64,000 bases of DNA from Prevotella sp. (GCA_017548605.1 JAFYZT010000018.1:1-64000); one strand, 5' to 3'. Counted from the stretch's first letter, positions 33,797 through 44,173 are shown. Program-made: numbers and translations. Notes: generated by a model from the letters alone, not told the origin.

Positions 33797-33803
33797 TAAA
33801 TGG

Positions 33804-33835
33804 AAGAAAGAGCTACCGTGAGGCAGCTCTTTCTT
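33804..33835 (+). terminator. terminator after the LuxR-type gene
   Basis: AAGAAAGAGCT and AGCTCTTTCTT form an 11-bp stem with a 10-base loop, followed by TGTATTTGG. The A/T-rich stem base supports a bidirectional terminator. Confidence 0.6.
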
Positions 33836-33844
33836 TGTATTTGG

Positions 33845-33868
33845 CCATCCCTACCCCCCAAAGGGGGG
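33845..33868. repeat. GC-rich palindromic intergenic repeat
   Basis: CCCCCC-AAA-GGGGGG core, same family as near asnA and 15.2 kb. Confidence 0.5.
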
Positions 33869-33894
33869 AATAGGAATTGGTGATTTGAACGCCT

Positions 33895-34908
33895 TTATCC
33901 TTTAACTTTTCCTACCTTTATCAAATATTCCGCTATCTGTACGGCATTGAGTGCTGCTCCCTTGCGTATCTGGTCACCACTGAGCCAGAAAGTCAACCCA
34001 CAGTCATTAGCCAAATCCTTGCGCACACGACCTACAAAGATATTATCCTTACCAGCGGTTTCAAGAGGCATGGGATAAATGAGTTGCGTCGGGTCGTCAT
34101 GGAGCGTCACGCCCGGCGCATTGGCGAACGCCTGTTGAGCCTCTTCCACACTAATAGGTCTTTCTGTTTCCACCCAAACGCTCTCCGAGTGTGCCCTGAG
34201 CGACGACACCCTTACGCACATAGCCGAACAACGCACGTCAGAGTGCATAATCTTACGCGTCTCGTTAAACATCTTCATTTCCTCCTTTGTATAGCCGTTA
34301 TCCTGGAACACATCGATTTGCGGTATGACATTATAGGCCAGTTGGTGTGGAAATTTCTTTACTGTAACCGGCTGCCCGTCGAGAATTTCCCTGTATTGCT
34401 GTTCCAGTTCAGCCATGGCTGCTGCACCCGCACCACTGGCACTCTGGTAACTGGCCACATGGATACGTTTGATGTGTGAAAGCTGTTCAAGGGGTTGCAG
34501 ACAGACCACCATCATGATTGTAGTGCAGTTAGGGTTGGCAATGATTCCCCGCGGACGATTGAGAGCATCCTCGGCGTTGCACTCCGGCACCACCAGTGGC
34601 ACATCTTCATCCATGCGGAAAGCACTTGAATTGTCAATCATCACTGCCCCATAGCGAGTGATGGTTTCTGCAAACTCTTTCGACGTACCAGCACCTGCCG
34701 AAGTGAAGGCAATGTCGATATCTTTGAAATCGTCATTATGCTGCAGCAGACACACCTCGCAGTCCTTACCCTGGAAAACATAATGGCTGCCCGCGCTTCG
34801 GGGCGAGCCGAAGAGTACCAACTCATCGACGGGGAAATGTCGCTCATCCAACACACGCAGGAACTCCTGTCCCACGGCACCACTGGCACCAACAATAGCT
34901 ACTTTCAT
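33895..34908 (-). CDS. asd: aspartate-semialdehyde dehydrogenase
   Basis: Reduces aspartyl phosphate to aspartate semialdehyde, the branch point to lysine/diaminopimelate, threonine and methionine. 337 residues. NADP fold at the N-terminus ([14 protein letters not shown]), catalytic Cys128 in IIANPNCTT, and the substrate motif [11 protein letters not shown]. Single gene on the minus strand, converging with the LuxR-type gene; promoter box at 34943-34950. Confidence 0.97.
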   Translation of the reverse strand: MKVAIVGASGAVGQEFLRVLDERHFPVDELVLFGSPRSAGSHYVFQGKDCEVCLLQHNDDFKDIDIAFTSAGAGTSKEFAETITRYGAVMIDNSSAFRMDEDVPLVVPECNAEDALNRPRGIIANPNCTTIMMVVCLQPLEQLSHIKRIHVASYQSASGAGAAAMAELEQQYREILDGQPVTVKKFPHQLAYNVIPQIDVFQDNGYTKEEMKMFNETRKIMHSDVRCSAMCVRVSSLRAHSESVWVETERPISVEEAQQAFANAPGVTLHDDPTQLIYPMPLETAGKDNIFVGRVRKDLANDCGLTFWLSGDQIRKGAALNAVQIAEYLIKVGKVKG

Positions 34909-34942
34909 CTCTTTGTTGTATTATTATATCGTTTTTCGTGTG

Positions 34943-34950
34943 CAAAATTA
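34943..34950 (-). promoter_or_regulatory. asd promoter -7 box
   Basis: TAATTTTG on the minus strand, about 35 bases before the ATG. Confidence 0.5.
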
Positions 34951-35075
34951 CGATTTTTCGGGCGATAAAGGCAAGGTATGTCATTTTTTTTGCCTTTTAC
35001 CAGTCATTTGGCAACAATCGGCCTGTGAAAGCACAAGAAAATGGCTTTTAATTCCACCTTTTCGGGATTTTTGGC

Positions 35076-35083
35076 TAATTTTG
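35076..35083 (+). promoter_or_regulatory. promoter -7 box of antiporter-lolD-cvfB operon
   Basis: TAATTTTG on the plus strand, 20 bases before the antiporter ATG at 35104. Confidence 0.55.
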
Positions 35084-35103
35084 CAGCGTAGATCGGCTGA
35101 AAC

Positions 35104-37248
35104 ATGTTTCTCGACATCGCCCACTATTTCCCCATCACCAACCCCACGGCTATTTTCTTCGTGGTGTTGTGCATCATTCTCTTCGCACCCATCATCATGG
35201 GCAAATTGCGAATACCACACATTGTGGGTATGGTGTTGGCCGGTGTACTCATCGGGCAATATGGTCTTGATATTCTCCAACGCGATGCCTCCTTCGAATT
35301 ATTCGGTCAGGTAGGAATCTATTACATCATGTTCCTAGCCGGATTGGAGATGAATATGGAAAATCTGAAGAAAAACAAATGGCGCATGTTGCTTTTTGGT
35401 TTTACCACTTTTTCCATCCCTTTCATCATTACTTTTTTCCTGGGCACCACCACATTACATTACGGTATCACAGCATCATTGATTCTAGGTTGTATCATGT
35501 CGTCGAACACCCTTGTGGCCTATCCTATCGTAGGCCGTTATGGTGTGCAGCGTCATAACAGTGTAGTTCTCAGTGTTGGCGGCACCATGGTAGCGTTATT
35601 TCTGGCCTTGGTGGTACTGGCCTCCATCGCCGGTGCCCATCAACATGGCGGTGGTGTGATGTTCTGGGTATGGTTCATCCTGAAACTTATCTTATACGTC
35701 GTGGGCATGGTAATGCTTGTGCCCCGTCTCACCCGTTGGTTCCTGCGCCGTTATTCCGATGCCGTGATGCAGTTTATCTTTGTGTTAGCCGAGCTGACAC
35801 TGAGTGCCATCCTATCAGAGATAGTCGGCCTGGAAGGGATTTTCGGTGCATTCCTCGCCGGTATCATCCTTAACCGCTATATCCCCCGTCTATCGCCCCT
35901 CATGAACCGCATTGAGTTCATCGGTAATGCCCTGTTTATCCCCTATTTCCTCATTGGCGTGGGCATGCTCATCGATGTGAGGATTCTATTCCACGGTGGT
36001 GGTATTGTTTGGGTCGTATTGTTATTCGTATTCGTGGGTACATTTGGCAAAGCTATCGCCGCCTATCTGGCGTGCATCGGTTTCCGCCTGCCCCTGACCT
36101 CCGGGCACATGATGTTCGGTCTAACGTCGGCTCATGCTGCCGGTGCCATCGCCATGGTGATGGTAGGCAGACGGTTGCTAACCTCCACCGGCCAACCTCT
36201 GGTAAGCGACGACATGCTTAACGGCGTGGTCATTATGGTACTTATCACCTGTATTATCAGTACGTTGGTAACAGAGCGCACTGCCAAGCGGCTCATTATT
36301 GCCAACAAGGCCCATCCAGATGAGACAGAGCAGACCGACGATGAGAAGATACTTATCCCCGTAAAATACAAAGACGTGGCCGACAAGTTGCTTGATACTG
36401 CCATCTTGATGCGCAACGCCAAGTTAAACCGTGGACTGGTAGCCTTGAATGTGGTTTACGATGACAAGAAACGTCAGAAAAACCAAGTGGCCGGTCGTGA
36501 ATTGTTGGACATGTTGGTTAAGATGGCCAATGCCTCTGACGTGCGTATGCAGACCCAGGTTCGCGTGGCTGCGAATATAGCCAACGGCATCAAGCATGCC
36601 TTCAAGGAGTTCGATGCCTCGGAGATTGTCATGGGCATGCATATCCACAAAGAAGTGTCTCCAAAATTCTGGGGTGAATTTGCACAAAGTCTGTACAACG
36701 GTCTAAACCGACAGATTATCTTTGTCAGGTTGAAACAACCGTTGAACACATTGCGACGTATTCAGGTAGCCGTACCCTCACGTGCAGAGTTCGAACCCGG
36801 TTTCCACCGCTGGTTGGAGCGTTTGGAGCGTTTGGCAGGTAACCTGGAATGCCGCATCGATTTTCATGGACGGGAGAGTACCCTGCAACTCATTGAATAT
36901 TATACACAAGAGAATCATCCCAATATCCGTGCCCATTACGTGGTTATGAGACATTGGAATGAAATGCCTCAACTGGCTGAAAGCATCAATAACGACCACT
37001 TGTTTGTAGTGGTGACAGCCCGTCAGGGTACTTTGTCGTACAAGACCGCCTTGGAGCGGTTACCAGACGAGATAGAGCAACATTTCTCCGGCACCAACCT
37101 CATGATTGTCTTCCCTGACCAATATGGTGAACGCATGGACAGCATGACCTTCTCTGAGCCCCAGCATCAGGAGGAAAAGAGTGCCTATCAGACTATACAC
37201 TACTGGCTACGCCATTTATTTACACGAGATAAAACTACGAACACATGA
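35104..37248 (+). CDS. CPA2-type cation:proton antiporter with C-terminal cytoplasmic domain
   Basis: 714 residues. The first ~400 hold about 12 membrane segments of the Na+/H+ exchanger family (PF00999), starting [17 protein letters not shown] and including [17 protein letters not shown] and [12 protein letters not shown]. The remaining ~300 residues are soluble and look like tandem universal-stress-protein-like domains ([15 protein letters not shown]), not the RCK domain of KefB/C. It likely exchanges Na+ or K+ for H+ at the inner membrane. The stop overlaps the ABC gene start by four bases, so it leads a three-gene operon. Confidence 0.9.
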   Translation: MFLDIAHYFPITNPTAIFFVVLCIILFAPIIMGKLRIPHIVGMVLAGVLIGQYGLDILQRDASFELFGQVGIYYIMFLAGLEMNMENLKKNKWRMLLFGFTTFSIPFIITFFLGTTTLHYGITASLILGCIMSSNTLVAYPIVGRYGVQRHNSVVLSVGGTMVALFLALVVLASIAGAHQHGGGVMFWVWFILKLILYVVGMVMLVPRLTRWFLRRYSDAVMQFIFVLAELTLSAILSEIVGLEGIFGAFLAGIILNRYIPRLSPLMNRIEFIGNALFIPYFLIGVGMLIDVRILFHGGGIVWVVLLFVFVGTFGKAIAAYLACIGFRLPLTSGHMMFGLTSAHAAGAIAMVMVGRRLLTSTGQPLVSDDMLNGVVIMVLITCIISTLVTERTAKRLIIANKAHPDETEQTDDEKILIPVKYKDVADKLLDTAILMRNAKLNRGLVALNVVYDDKKRQKNQVAGRELLDMLVKMANASDVRMQTQVRVAANIANGIKHAFKEFDASEIVMGMHIHKEVSPKFWGEFAQSLYNGLNRQIIFVRLKQPLNTLRRIQVAVPSRAEFEPGFHRWLERLERLAGNLECRIDFHGRESTLQLIEYYTQENHPNIRAHYVVMRHWNEMPQLAESINNDHLFVVVTARQGTLSYKTALERLPDEIEQHFSGTNLMIVFPDQYGERMDSMTFSEPQHQEEKSAYQTIHYWLRHLFTRDKTTNT

Positions 37249-37976
37249 TTACCATCCAAGGCATCACCAAACGCTTCGGTCAACTGGAAGTGCTCAAAGG
37301 TATCGACCTGCATATCGACAAAGGCGAAGTGGTAAGCATCGTGGGTCCTAGCGGAGCAGGCAAGACCACGTTGCTACAAATCATTGGCACACTCGATAAA
37401 GCCGACAGCGGCACCATCATCATTGACGGCGTAAACGTCGACGGATTGAAAGCCTCGAAGCTTGCCGAGTTCCGCAACCAACATCTCGGATTCGTGTTTC
37501 AGTTTCACCAATTATTGCCAGAGTTTACCGCTATCGAGAACATTATGATACCCGCTTTCATCGCCGGCATATCACCTTCGGAAGCACGAAACCGCGCCAA
37601 GCAGCTGCTTGACTTTATGGGACTCGCCGACCGTGCCACTCATAAACCCAATGAGTTGTCAGGCGGTGAAAAGCAGCGAGTGGCCGTTGCCCGTGCTTTG
37701 ATGAACAACCCTGCCGTAGTACTGGCCGACGAACCTTCGGGGAGTCTCGATTCGAAGAACAAAGCCGAGTTACACCAGTTATTCTTCGACCTACGAGAGC
37801 AGTTCGGGCAGACCTTCGTCATCGTTACTCACGACGAAAGCCTGGCCCAGCTCACAGACAGAACTATTCACCTGAAAGACGGGTTGATCGTATCACCGCC
37901 AGAGGCGACGGTTACCATAGAAGAATCTGCAGCCAGCACTGACGGAAAAACTAAAAATCCGGAGGAAGAGTCATGA
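37245..37976 (+). CDS. ABC transporter ATP-binding protein, LolD/MacB-like
   Basis: 243 residues. Walker [10 protein letters not shown] (34-42), Q-loop [14 protein letters not shown], signature [15 protein letters not shown], Walker [10 protein letters not shown] and switch THDES. The [12 protein letters not shown] and [10 protein letters not shown] stretches are typical of LolD, which powers release of lipoproteins from the inner membrane with LolCE. No permease is adjacent, so the partner must lie elsewhere. A ~20-residue Ser/Thr/Glu-rich tail follows the domain. Overlaps both neighbours by four bases. Confidence 0.88.
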   Translation: MITIQGITKRFGQLEVLKGIDLHIDKGEVVSIVGPSGAGKTTLLQIIGTLDKADSGTIIIDGVNVDGLKASKLAEFRNQHLGFVFQFHQLLPEFTAIENIMIPAFIAGISPSEARNRAKQLLDFMGLADRATHKPNELSGGEKQRVAVARALMNNPAVVLADEPSGSLDSKNKAELHQLFFDLREQFGQTFVIVTHDESLAQLTDRTIHLKDGLIVSPPEATVTIEESAASTDGKTKNPEEES

Positions 37977-38857
37977 ACACGACATTACGATTAGGAGACT
38001 ATAATCTATTGCGCATGATACGCAAGGTAGATTTCGGGATGTATCTTGACGGAGGTCCAGAGGGAGATATCCTTCTTCCTTCACGTTATGTGCCAGAAGG
38101 ACTGAAGGAGGGCGACGAAGTGGAAGTATTCCTCTACCTCGACCAAGACGAGCGTCTCACTGCCACCACCGAACATCCCAAGGCCAAAGTAGGTGATTTT
38201 GCTTGGCTGGAATGCACCTGGGTGAATCAGTTTGGGGCGTTTCTAGATTGGGGACTGATGAAAGATCTGTTCTGTCCGTTCCGCGAGCAGAAGATGAAGA
38301 TGGTGAAAGGACGTTTCTATCTGGTGTATATCTATGTGGACCGCGAGAGTTATCGAATCGTAGCCTCTGCCAAGGTAGAACGTTTTCTCGATGATGATTT
38401 TCCACCTTACAGAGGTGGTGAGCAGGTGGACTTACTCGTTTGGCAGAAGACCGACCTGGGTTTCAAAGTGATTGTCGACAATCGCTACCCTGCCCTGCTA
38501 TACGACAATCAGATATTCCGTTCCTTGCGCAGTGGAGACCGCACCGTGGGTTTCATTGACCAAGTGCGTGAGGACGGCAAGATTGATGTGTCGTTACAAG
38601 CCCACGGCCGGCAGGGTACGGAAGACTTTGCCGAACGTCTGTTGCAATACCTTGAGGAACATGACGGCTATTGTCCATTGGGCGACAAGAGCGATGCACA
38701 AGACATACGCGACACCTTCGAGGTGAGCAAAAAAACGTTCAAACGCGCCATTGGCGACCTCTACAAAAGGCGGCTCATCACAATAGAGGAAGAAGGAGGA
38801 ATAAGAAAAAGCCTCCCCCACTCTAAAGGGTGTGAGCAAAGGGCAGAGAAAGGTTAA
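37973..38857 (+). CDS. S1-domain RNA-binding protein, CvfB/YitL-like
   Basis: 294 residues: three S1/OB-like segments ([15 protein letters not shown] at ~22-36; [43 protein letters not shown]) and a C-terminal winged-helix ([21 protein letters not shown]), the CvfB arrangement. CvfB is an RNA-binding regulator in Firmicutes; the role in Bacteroidetes is unclear. The last ~16 residues (KSLPHSKG onward) are encoded by a dispersed GC-rich repeat, so the native C-terminus probably ended earlier. Last gene of the antiporter operon. Confidence 0.85.
   Translation: MNTTLRLGDYNLLRMIRKVDFGMYLDGGPEGDILLPSRYVPEGLKEGDEVEVFLYLDQDERLTATTEHPKAKVGDFAWLECTWVNQFGAFLDWGLMKDLFCPFREQKMKMVKGRFYLVYIYVDRESYRIVASAKVERFLDDDFPPYRGGEQVDLLVWQKTDLGFKVIVDNRYPALLYDNQIFRSLRSGDRTVGFIDQVREDGKIDVSLQAHGRQGTEDFAERLLQYLEEHDGYCPLGDKSDAQDIRDTFEVSKKTFKRAIGDLYKRRLITIEEEGGIRKSLPHSKGCEQRAEKG
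38808..38830 (+). repeat. GC-rich intergenic repeat fragment inside the cvfB 3' end
   Basis: AAAGCCTCCCCCACTCTAAA is the same 5' half as the repeat at 15190, here within the reading frame. Confidence 0.5.
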
Positions 38858-38874
38858 AAAGAAAAAGTAAAAAA

Positions 38875-38902
38875 CGTGGTGTGCATCAACCTGCACACCA
38901 CG
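38875..38902 (-). terminator. asnS terminator
   Basis: Perfect 11-bp stem CGTGGTGTGCA/TGCACACCACG with a 6-base loop. On the minus strand it is followed at once by a long T-rich tract (complement of 38854-38874). It may also stop cvfB transcripts. Confidence 0.85.
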
Positions 38903-38947
38903 AATTGTATAGAGAGGGTTATAGATGCTATAGCTTCTACAGTACAA

Positions 38948-40360
38948 TTAGAATTCAGCGTTCTTCGGTGTTCTTGGGAAGGGTATGACGTCGCGGATGT
39001 TTTGCATACCCGTTACGAAAAGAATGAGACGCTCGAAGCCAAGGCCGAAGCCACCATGGGGACAGGTACCGAACTTACGAGTATCGAGATACCACCACAT
39101 ATCCTTCATAGGAATGTCGAGTTCCTTAACACGACCCATGAGCTTGTCGTAGCTTTCCTCGCGTACACTACCGCCGATAATCTCACCTATCTGTGGGAAG
39201 AGCACATCGGTGCCCTGCACAGTACGCCCGTCGTCATTCTGTTTCATATAGAAAGCCTTAATATCCTTGGGATAGTCGGTCATGATGACAGGACGCTTGA
39301 AGTGATGCTCCACCAGATACCTTTCATGTTCGCTGGCCAGGTCCATGCCCCACGACACCGGGAATTCAAACTTATGGCCTTTGGCCACCGCCTCTTCCAG
39401 AATTTTGATACCTTCGGTGTATGGTAGTCGCACAAAGGAACCTTCCACCACTGACTGCAATCGTTCAAGCAATGTCTTGTCAATCATCTTGTTAAGGAAA
39501 TCCAAGTCATCCTTGCAATTGTCTAGTGCCCAACGCACACAATACTTGATGAAGTCCTCCTCGAGGTCCATGAGATCATCTTTGTCGATGAAAGCAACTT
39601 CCGGCTCAATCATCCAGAACTCAGCCAAGTGACGCGGAGTATTGGAGTTTTCCGCACGGAATGTCGGGCCAAAAGTATAGATAGCCCCCAGTGCTGTGGC
39701 TCCAAGTTCACCCTCTAACTGCCCGCTGACGGTAAGCGACGTCATCTTGCCGAAGAAGTCATCATCGTAGATAATACGCCCCTCCTCATCTTTCTTCAGG
39801 TCATAAAGGTTTTTCGTGGTAACCTGGAACATCTCTCCCGCCCCCTCACAGTCAGATGCCGTTATGATGGGGGAATGGAAGTAGAAATACCCATGCTCAT
39901 GGAAATAAGTATGGATAGCCATGGCCATATTATGCCGAATACGCATAACAGCCCCGAATGTATTGGTGCGCAGTCGCAAGTGTGCATACTGCCGCATATA
40001 CTCGAAACTCTGCCCTTTTTTCTGCATAGGATAGTCGCCACCGCAGAGGCCGTATATCTCCAGTTCCTCACATTGAATCTCTGAAGTCTGCCCAGCACCC
40101 TGGCTCTCCACCAGCGTACCTTGTGCGCGGATGCAAGCCCCAGTAGTGATTTGCTTCAGCATCTCTGCATCGAACTTCGTCGGGTCGACCACCACCTGTA
40201 CGTTTTTGATGGTAGAGCCATCATTGAGTGCAATGAAGTCCACCGCCTTGCTGCTGCGATGTGTACGAACCCATCCTTTGACACACACCACCGTACCATA
40301 ATCAGTTCGTCGAAGCACATCGACCACCTTGGTACGCGGCAATGATTTTGTAGGTTGCAT
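38948..40360 (-). CDS. asnS: asparagine--tRNA ligase
   Basis: 470 residues, class II synthetase that charges tRNA-Asn in the cytoplasm. N-terminal anticodon-binding OB fold ([21 protein letters not shown]) and catalytic core with class II motifs ([20 protein letters not shown] for motif 2; [12 protein letters not shown] for motif 3). ATG at 40360 is preferred over a TTG six bases earlier. It lies 21 bases after the RluB-type gene and is likely co-transcribed with it. Confidence 0.97.
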   Translation of the reverse strand: MQPTKSLPRTKVVDVLRRTDYGTVVCVKGWVRTHRSSKAVDFIALNDGSTIKNVQVVVDPTKFDAEMLKQITTGACIRAQGTLVESQGAGQTSEIQCEELEIYGLCGGDYPMQKKGQSFEYMRQYAHLRLRTNTFGAVMRIRHNMAMAIHTYFHEHGYFYFHSPIITASDCEGAGEMFQVTTKNLYDLKKDEEGRIIYDDDFFGKMTSLTVSGQLEGELGATALGAIYTFGPTFRAENSNTPRHLAEFWMIEPEVAFIDKDDLMDLEEDFIKYCVRWALDNCKDDLDFLNKMIDKTLLERLQSVVEGSFVRLPYTEGIKILEEAVAKGHKFEFPVSWGMDLASEHERYLVEHHFKRPVIMTDYPKDIKAFYMKQNDDGRTVQGTDVLFPQIGEIIGGSVREESYDKLMGRVKELDIPMKDMWWYLDTRKFGTCPHGGFGLGFERLILFVTGMQNIRDVIPFPRTPKNAEF

Positions 40361-40381
40361 AATCAATCGTTATGTTGTTGT

Positions 40382-41764
40382 TTATTCAAATGCGCCCATG
40401 CGCAACATCTCAACTTCCTTTTCGGTCAGGAAGCGCCAGTCGCCACGACGCAGGTTCTTCTTCGTAAGTCCAGCGAACTGAACACGGTCAAGTTTTACAA
40501 CACGATAGCCCAGATGTTCGAAGATACGGCGTACGATGCGGTTCTTACCACTATGAATCTCTATGCCCACCTGGCTTTTATCCGTGTCAGACGCATATTC
40601 AATAGCATCGGCATGCACCTCGCCGTCAGCCAGTTCCACACCATCTGCAATCTGCTGGAGGTCGTGGGCTGTAACATTCTTGTCGAGGAACACATGATAC
40701 ACCTTTTTCTTCAGGAACTTGGGATGAGTGAGCTTGCTGGCCAGGTCGCCATCGTTAGTCAACAGGAGTACTCCCGTTGTGTTACGGTCAAGCCGTCCAA
40801 CAGGATAGATTCGTTCTGGACATACGTTTTTCACAAGGTCCATAACCGTCTTGCGCTGCTGTGGATCATCGCTTGTGGTAACACAGTCTTTGGGTTTGTT
40901 AAGCAACACATACACCTTCTTCTCTAAACTTACGAGCTGATCATGGAAATGTATCTCATCGGTACGCACCACCTTGGTTCCCAATTCTGTTACCACCTCG
41001 CCATTCACCTTAACCACGCCGGCCTGGATGAACTCATCTGCCTCACGGCGACTGCATACACCTGCATTAGCGAGAAATTTGTTGAGACGAATAGGAGCTG
41101 TGGGGTCAATGTTCACCTCTTTATATTCGATGCGTTTCTTCATATTGTATTTGGCCGAGGGATCATAGCCTGGCGTATGCTGACGATATCCATAGCCACC
41201 ACGCTGCTGATAGCCGCCGCGCTGCTGGTAACCACCCTGTTGATAGCCACCACGCTGTTGGTAACCACCTTGCTGACGTTGCTGGTAACCACCGCGCTGT
41301 TGATAACCACCCTGTTGACGTGGCTGATAACCACGCTGTTGATAGCCACCCTGCTGACGTGGTTGGTAACCACCCTGCTGACGTTGCTGATAACCACCTT
41401 GCTGACGTGGTTGGTAACCACCTTCACCCTCCTGTCCTTCGTAACGAGGACGGTAGCCATCTTGTTGGCGAGACTGATAGCCGCGCTGTTGGTAACCATT
41501 GTTGTTGTAACGTGGGCGATAAGGACGCTGAGCGCCACCTTCCATTTTCAGGCCCGAACCAAATCCTTCCGGACGGAAGCCAGCATCTTCAGCAGGTCCA
41601 TGGTCTGATGTATAGGCTCTTGTGTGAATACGTGGACGTTGCGGACGCTGTCCACCACGATAATCTTTTGAATAGTTTCCATTCTCTTCTGTCGGTCGAT
41701 AACCCTCGCGGTTACCCTCTTGTCCGGCAGCCATTCCTTCTTGCAATTTTTCGTTTTCTTCCAT
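40382..41764 (-). CDS. RluB/RsuA-family pseudouridine synthase with long Gly/Tyr/Gln/Arg repeat region
   Basis: 460 residues from ATG 41764. Residues 1-215 are disordered; ~115-193 are tandem GGYQQRQQ/GGYQPRQQ/GGYQQR units. An S4 RNA-binding domain follows (IRLNKFLANAGVCSRREADEF, ~225-285), then the RsuA/RluB catalytic core with Asp328 in YPVGRLDRNTTG and the LTNDGDLA motif. The family makes pseudouridine in rRNA (RluB: 23S helix 89 region). The repeat region is far longer than the basic tails of typical RluB and resembles RGG/prion-like RNA-binding tracts. It is followed by asnS. Confidence 0.92.
   Translation of the reverse strand: MEENEKLQEGMAAGQEGNREGYRPTEENGNYSKDYRGGQRPQRPRIHTRAYTSDHGPAEDAGFRPEGFGSGLKMEGGAQRPYRPRYNNNGYQQRGYQSRQQDGYRPRYEGQEGEGGYQPRQQGGYQQRQQGGYQPRQQGGYQQRGYQPRQQGGYQQRGGYQQRQQGGYQQRGGYQQGGYQQRGGYQQRGGYGYRQHTPGYDPSAKYNMKKRIEYKEVNIDPTAPIRLNKFLANAGVCSRREADEFIQAGVVKVNGEVVTELGTKVVRTDEIHFHDQLVSLEKKVYVLLNKPKDCVTTSDDPQQRKTVMDLVKNVCPERIYPVGRLDRNTTGVLLLTNDGDLASKLTHPKFLKKKVYHVFLDKNVTAHDLQQIADGVELADGEVHADAIEYASDTDKSQVGIEIHSGKNRIVRRIFEHLGYRVVKLDRVQFAGLTKKNLRRGDWRFLTEKEVEMLRMGAFE
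41186..41422 (-). repeat. in-frame tandem repeats in the pseudouridine synthase gene
   Basis: Imperfect 18-24-base units encoding GGYQQR(QQ) and GGYQPR(QQ), about 12 copies of GGYQ. Such arrays can expand or contract by slippage. Confidence 0.8.
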
Positions 41765-41816
41765 AATAATGTTTTGTTGTAGCCTCACGGCTGGTTAATA
41801 AAAGATATATGAATAT

Positions 41817-43163
41817 TTACAATCCTGTATAATTATATGGTGTTATGTTTCTCAATTCTTCCTTCACTTGTTCACTCACTTGCAGTTGTTCCACAAAAGC
41901 ATGTATCGTTTCTGCTGTCATTTTCTCATTGGTACGCGTAAGGGCCTTCAATGCCTCATAAGGATGAGGATAAGCTTCCCGCCGCAGTATGGTCTGTATG
42001 GCTTCTGCCACTACCGCCCAGTTTTGGTTGAGATCTTCGGTAATTTTTGTCTCGTTAAGTATCAGTTTACCCAGTCCTTTGAGTGTACTCTCCAAGGCTA
42101 TGATTGCATGAGCTATGGGGACACCTACATTACGTATTACCGTCGAGTCAGTAAGGTCGCGCTGTAACCTGCTTACAGGCAATTTCTGTGCCAGAAATTG
42201 CAATATGGCGTTGGCCAGTCCCAGATTGCCTTCACTATTTTCAAAATCGATGGGATTAACCTTGTGCGGCATAGCACTCGACCCCACTTCCCCCTCTTTG
42301 ATACGTTGTTTGAAATAGTCCATGGAGATATACATCCACACGTCACGATCAAGGTCAAGGAGAATGGTGTTAATACGCCTCATGGCATCGAAAAGTGCCC
42401 CAAGGTTATCATAATTGCTTATTTGCGTGGTATAACGTTCTCGTTGCAATCCCAAGTGTTCCTCCACAAAGCGATCTGCTATAGCCAGCCAATCGTATTG
42501 TGGATAAGCCACATGATGGGCATTGAAATTACCCGTAGCCCCTCCAAACTTTACCGTTATAGGCACCGTTTTCATGCTCTTGAGCTGTTCTTGCAGCCTA
42601 TAGACATACACTTGAAACTCCTTACCCAATCTTGTGGGCGATGCAGGTTGTCCGTGTGTCTTTGCCAGCATTGGCACCTCTTTCCAGAGTTCGGCATATT
42701 TAGACAATTGCGCAATTACCTTGTCGAGCAAAGGATAATATACATCATTGAGGGCATCCTTGATCATCAGAGGCAACGACGTATTGTTGATATCCTGCGA
42801 AGTAAGGCCGAAATGGATGAACTCCTTCACATCTTCGAATCCTCCCATCTGGTCTAACTTCTCTTTTATGAAATATTCTACCGCCTTGACATCGTGGTTG
42901 GTGGTTTGCTCAATTTCTTTTACCCTACAAGCATCGTTTTCTGTAAAATCGAGGTACAACGAACGTAACGACTCCTTTTTGGAGGTGTCGACTTTTTTGA
43001 GCTGCGGCAATGGCAGCTCACACAATGCAATGAAATACTCAATTTCCACGCGCACCCTGTATTTGATGAGTGCACATTCAGAAAAGTATCCTGTCAAACG
43101 TTCTGTTTTACCCTTATAACGTCCATCAATCGGTGAGATGGCTGTCAATCTGTCGAAATTCAT
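41817..43163 (-). CDS. purB: adenylosuccinate lyase
   Basis: 448 residues. Fumarase/aspartase-superfamily enzyme that releases fumarate from SAICAR and adenylosuccinate in purine synthesis. Signature loop GSSAMPHKVNPIDFENSEGN and the HGQPASPTRLGKE motif are present; the N-terminus LTAISPIDGRYKGKT matches the enteric-type PurB subgroup. Monocistronic or upstream of the RluB-type gene (52 bases). Promoter box at 43187-43194. Confidence 0.97.
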   Translation of the reverse strand: MNFDRLTAISPIDGRYKGKTERLTGYFSECALIKYRVRVEIEYFIALCELPLPQLKKVDTSKKESLRSLYLDFTENDACRVKEIEQTTNHDVKAVEYFIKEKLDQMGGFEDVKEFIHFGLTSQDINNTSLPLMIKDALNDVYYPLLDKVIAQLSKYAELWKEVPMLAKTHGQPASPTRLGKEFQVYVYRLQEQLKSMKTVPITVKFGGATGNFNAHHVAYPQYDWLAIADRFVEEHLGLQRERYTTQISNYDNLGALFDAMRRINTILLDLDRDVWMYISMDYFKQRIKEGEVGSSAMPHKVNPIDFENSEGNLGLANAILQFLAQKLPVSRLQRDLTDSTVIRNVGVPIAHAIIALESTLKGLGKLILNETKITEDLNQNWAVVAEAIQTILRREAYPHPYEALKALTRTNEKMTAETIHAFVEQLQVSEQVKEELRNITPYNYTGL

Positions 43164-43186
43164 ATCACCATTTTATAATTGGAGTG

Positions 43187-43194
43187 CAAAAGTA
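43187..43194 (-). promoter_or_regulatory. purB promoter -7 box
   Basis: TACTTTTG on the minus strand, about 24 bases before the ATG; a TTTG lies 22 bases further upstream. Confidence 0.5.
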
Positions 43195-43258
43195 CGAATT
43201 AATCAGCTAATTCCGACAAATAATTCCTTAAAGTTTTATAATCTTTTCCTAACTACAT

Positions 43259-43684
43259 CTACATTCTATAAAGTTCATTGGCATCGAGCAGTCCTACGTC
43301 GCAGGTCTGGAGTATTTTTTCGCAATTCTCCAGGTCGGAAGGCCTAATAATGATATTAGCCATCTCTCCATCAGCGAAGGAATACATATATTCGATGAAA
43401 ACGCCATTTTCCGACAGATGTCTTAGCACCTTCGACAAGGCGCCTGCCACATTCGCACAAGTGAAGCCGATGACATCAGTCATCTTAACGGCGAAATGAG
43501 CCTCTTTAAGAACCTTATAGGCTTTTTCAGGATTGCTGACGATGCAACGGAGAATGCCAAAATCTGAATTATCAGCAATACTCAATGCCGAGAGATTCAC
43601 ACCAGCCTCGCCCAACACCTCGGTTACCTCCGTGAGGCGACCCGACTTATTCTCAAGAAATATGGATAACTGTTTTGCTAACAT
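43259..43684 (-). CDS. tandem ACT-domain protein
   Basis: 141 residues made of two ACT domains: QLSIFLENKSGRLTEVTEVL (~5-25 opens the first) and DVIGFTCANVAGALSKVLRHL (~70-90 opens the second). ACT domains bind small ligands, usually amino acids, and the free-standing tandem form in Bacteroidetes often accompanies phenylacetate-CoA ligase and indolepyruvate oxidoreductase genes. Here paaK is 11 kb away. Probably an amino-acid sensor; the target is unknown. Its promoter is carried by a dispersed repeat. Confidence 0.88.
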   Translation of the reverse strand: MLAKQLSIFLENKSGRLTEVTEVLGEAGVNLSALSIADNSDFGILRCIVSNPEKAYKVLKEAHFAVKMTDVIGFTCANVAGALSKVLRHLSENGVFIEYMYSFADGEMANIIIRPSDLENCEKILQTCDVGLLDANELYRM

Positions 43685-43710
43685 AAGTAAGAATATTATA
43701 TAATATGTTG

Positions 43711-43741
43711 CAAAGATAATGCAAATTGAGCGGAGAACAAA
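43711..43741 (-). promoter_or_regulatory. promoter of the ACT-domain gene
   Basis: Minus strand TTTG (43738-43741), 19 bases, TATCTTTG (43711-43718). Confidence 0.65.
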
Positions 43742-43802
43742 AAGAAGTGATCTTTTTTTATTCCGAAATGCAGCTTTTCTTTTGATATGAAAAGATAAGG
43801 CT
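43711..43802 (-). repeat. promoter-bearing repeat, copy 4 (reverse orientation)
   Basis: On the minus strand it carries the same series of elements as 7258-7347: CCTTATCTTTT, AAGCTGCATTTCGGAATAAA, TTTTTGTTCTCCGCTCAATT and the promoter. It lies between the tRNA-Val terminator and the ACT gene. Confidence 0.7.
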
Positions 43803-43911
43803 ATATTTTATTAAGAGCGGGAAATGTGATTCATCATTTCTGAACGCGAGATATTTATCTAATGATTGTAGGGCAAATAGAAAGTCTTTCTCTATCGTAA
43901 TTATTTGCCAT

Positions 43912-43949
43912 CCAAAAAAATATCCCCGCAGCCCCGAAGGACCACGGGG
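43912..43949 (-). terminator. tRNA-Val terminator
   Basis: On the minus strand an 11-bp stem (with G:T pairs) closes a TTCG tetraloop (43924-43949), followed by ATATTTTTTTGG. A classic intrinsic terminator. Confidence 0.85.
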
Positions 43950-43960
43950 AATCACCCCAG

Positions 43961-44035
43961 TGGGCGTTGACGGATTCGAACCGCCGACCCTCTGCTTGTA
44001 AGGCAGATGCTCTAAACCAGCTGAGCTAAACGCCC
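43961..44035 (-). tRNA. tRNA-Val (anticodon TAC)
   Basis: 75 nt on the minus strand. Acceptor GGGCGTT pairs with AACGCCC; the D-arm (AGCTCAGCTGGTTTAGAGC), anticodon stem-loop CTGC-CTTACAA-GCAG and T-arm GGTTCGAATCC are all regular. The loop gives anticodon TAC, reading GUA/GUG valine codons. CCA is not encoded. A strong terminator follows, so it is a single-gene unit. Confidence 0.96.
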
Positions 44036-44165
44036 TTGTGTTAAAAGCGCTGCAAAAGTACACAGTTTTTATGAAACAACCAAATTTTTCCATAGTTTTT
44101 TATCAACCGTTTTCTATTAATCATAATTCCATGGTCAAAATGAAAGGGTTTTGATGAAATTTTCG

Positions 44166-44173
44166 TACTTTTG
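44166..44173 (+). promoter_or_regulatory. trpS promoter -7 box
   Basis: TACTTTTG, about 40 bases before the trpS ATG; no clear -33 box. Confidence 0.5.

Noticed and set aside
41186-41422. CRISPR-like regular repeats
   Set aside because: Repeats are contiguous, in frame and encode GGYQQR units; there are no unique spacers and no cas genes.
40943-41608. 221-residue plus-strand frame rich in Leu/Thr/Ala
   Set aside because: Antisense translation of the tandem repeats in the pseudouridine synthase gene; the apparent hydrophobic helices are an artefact.
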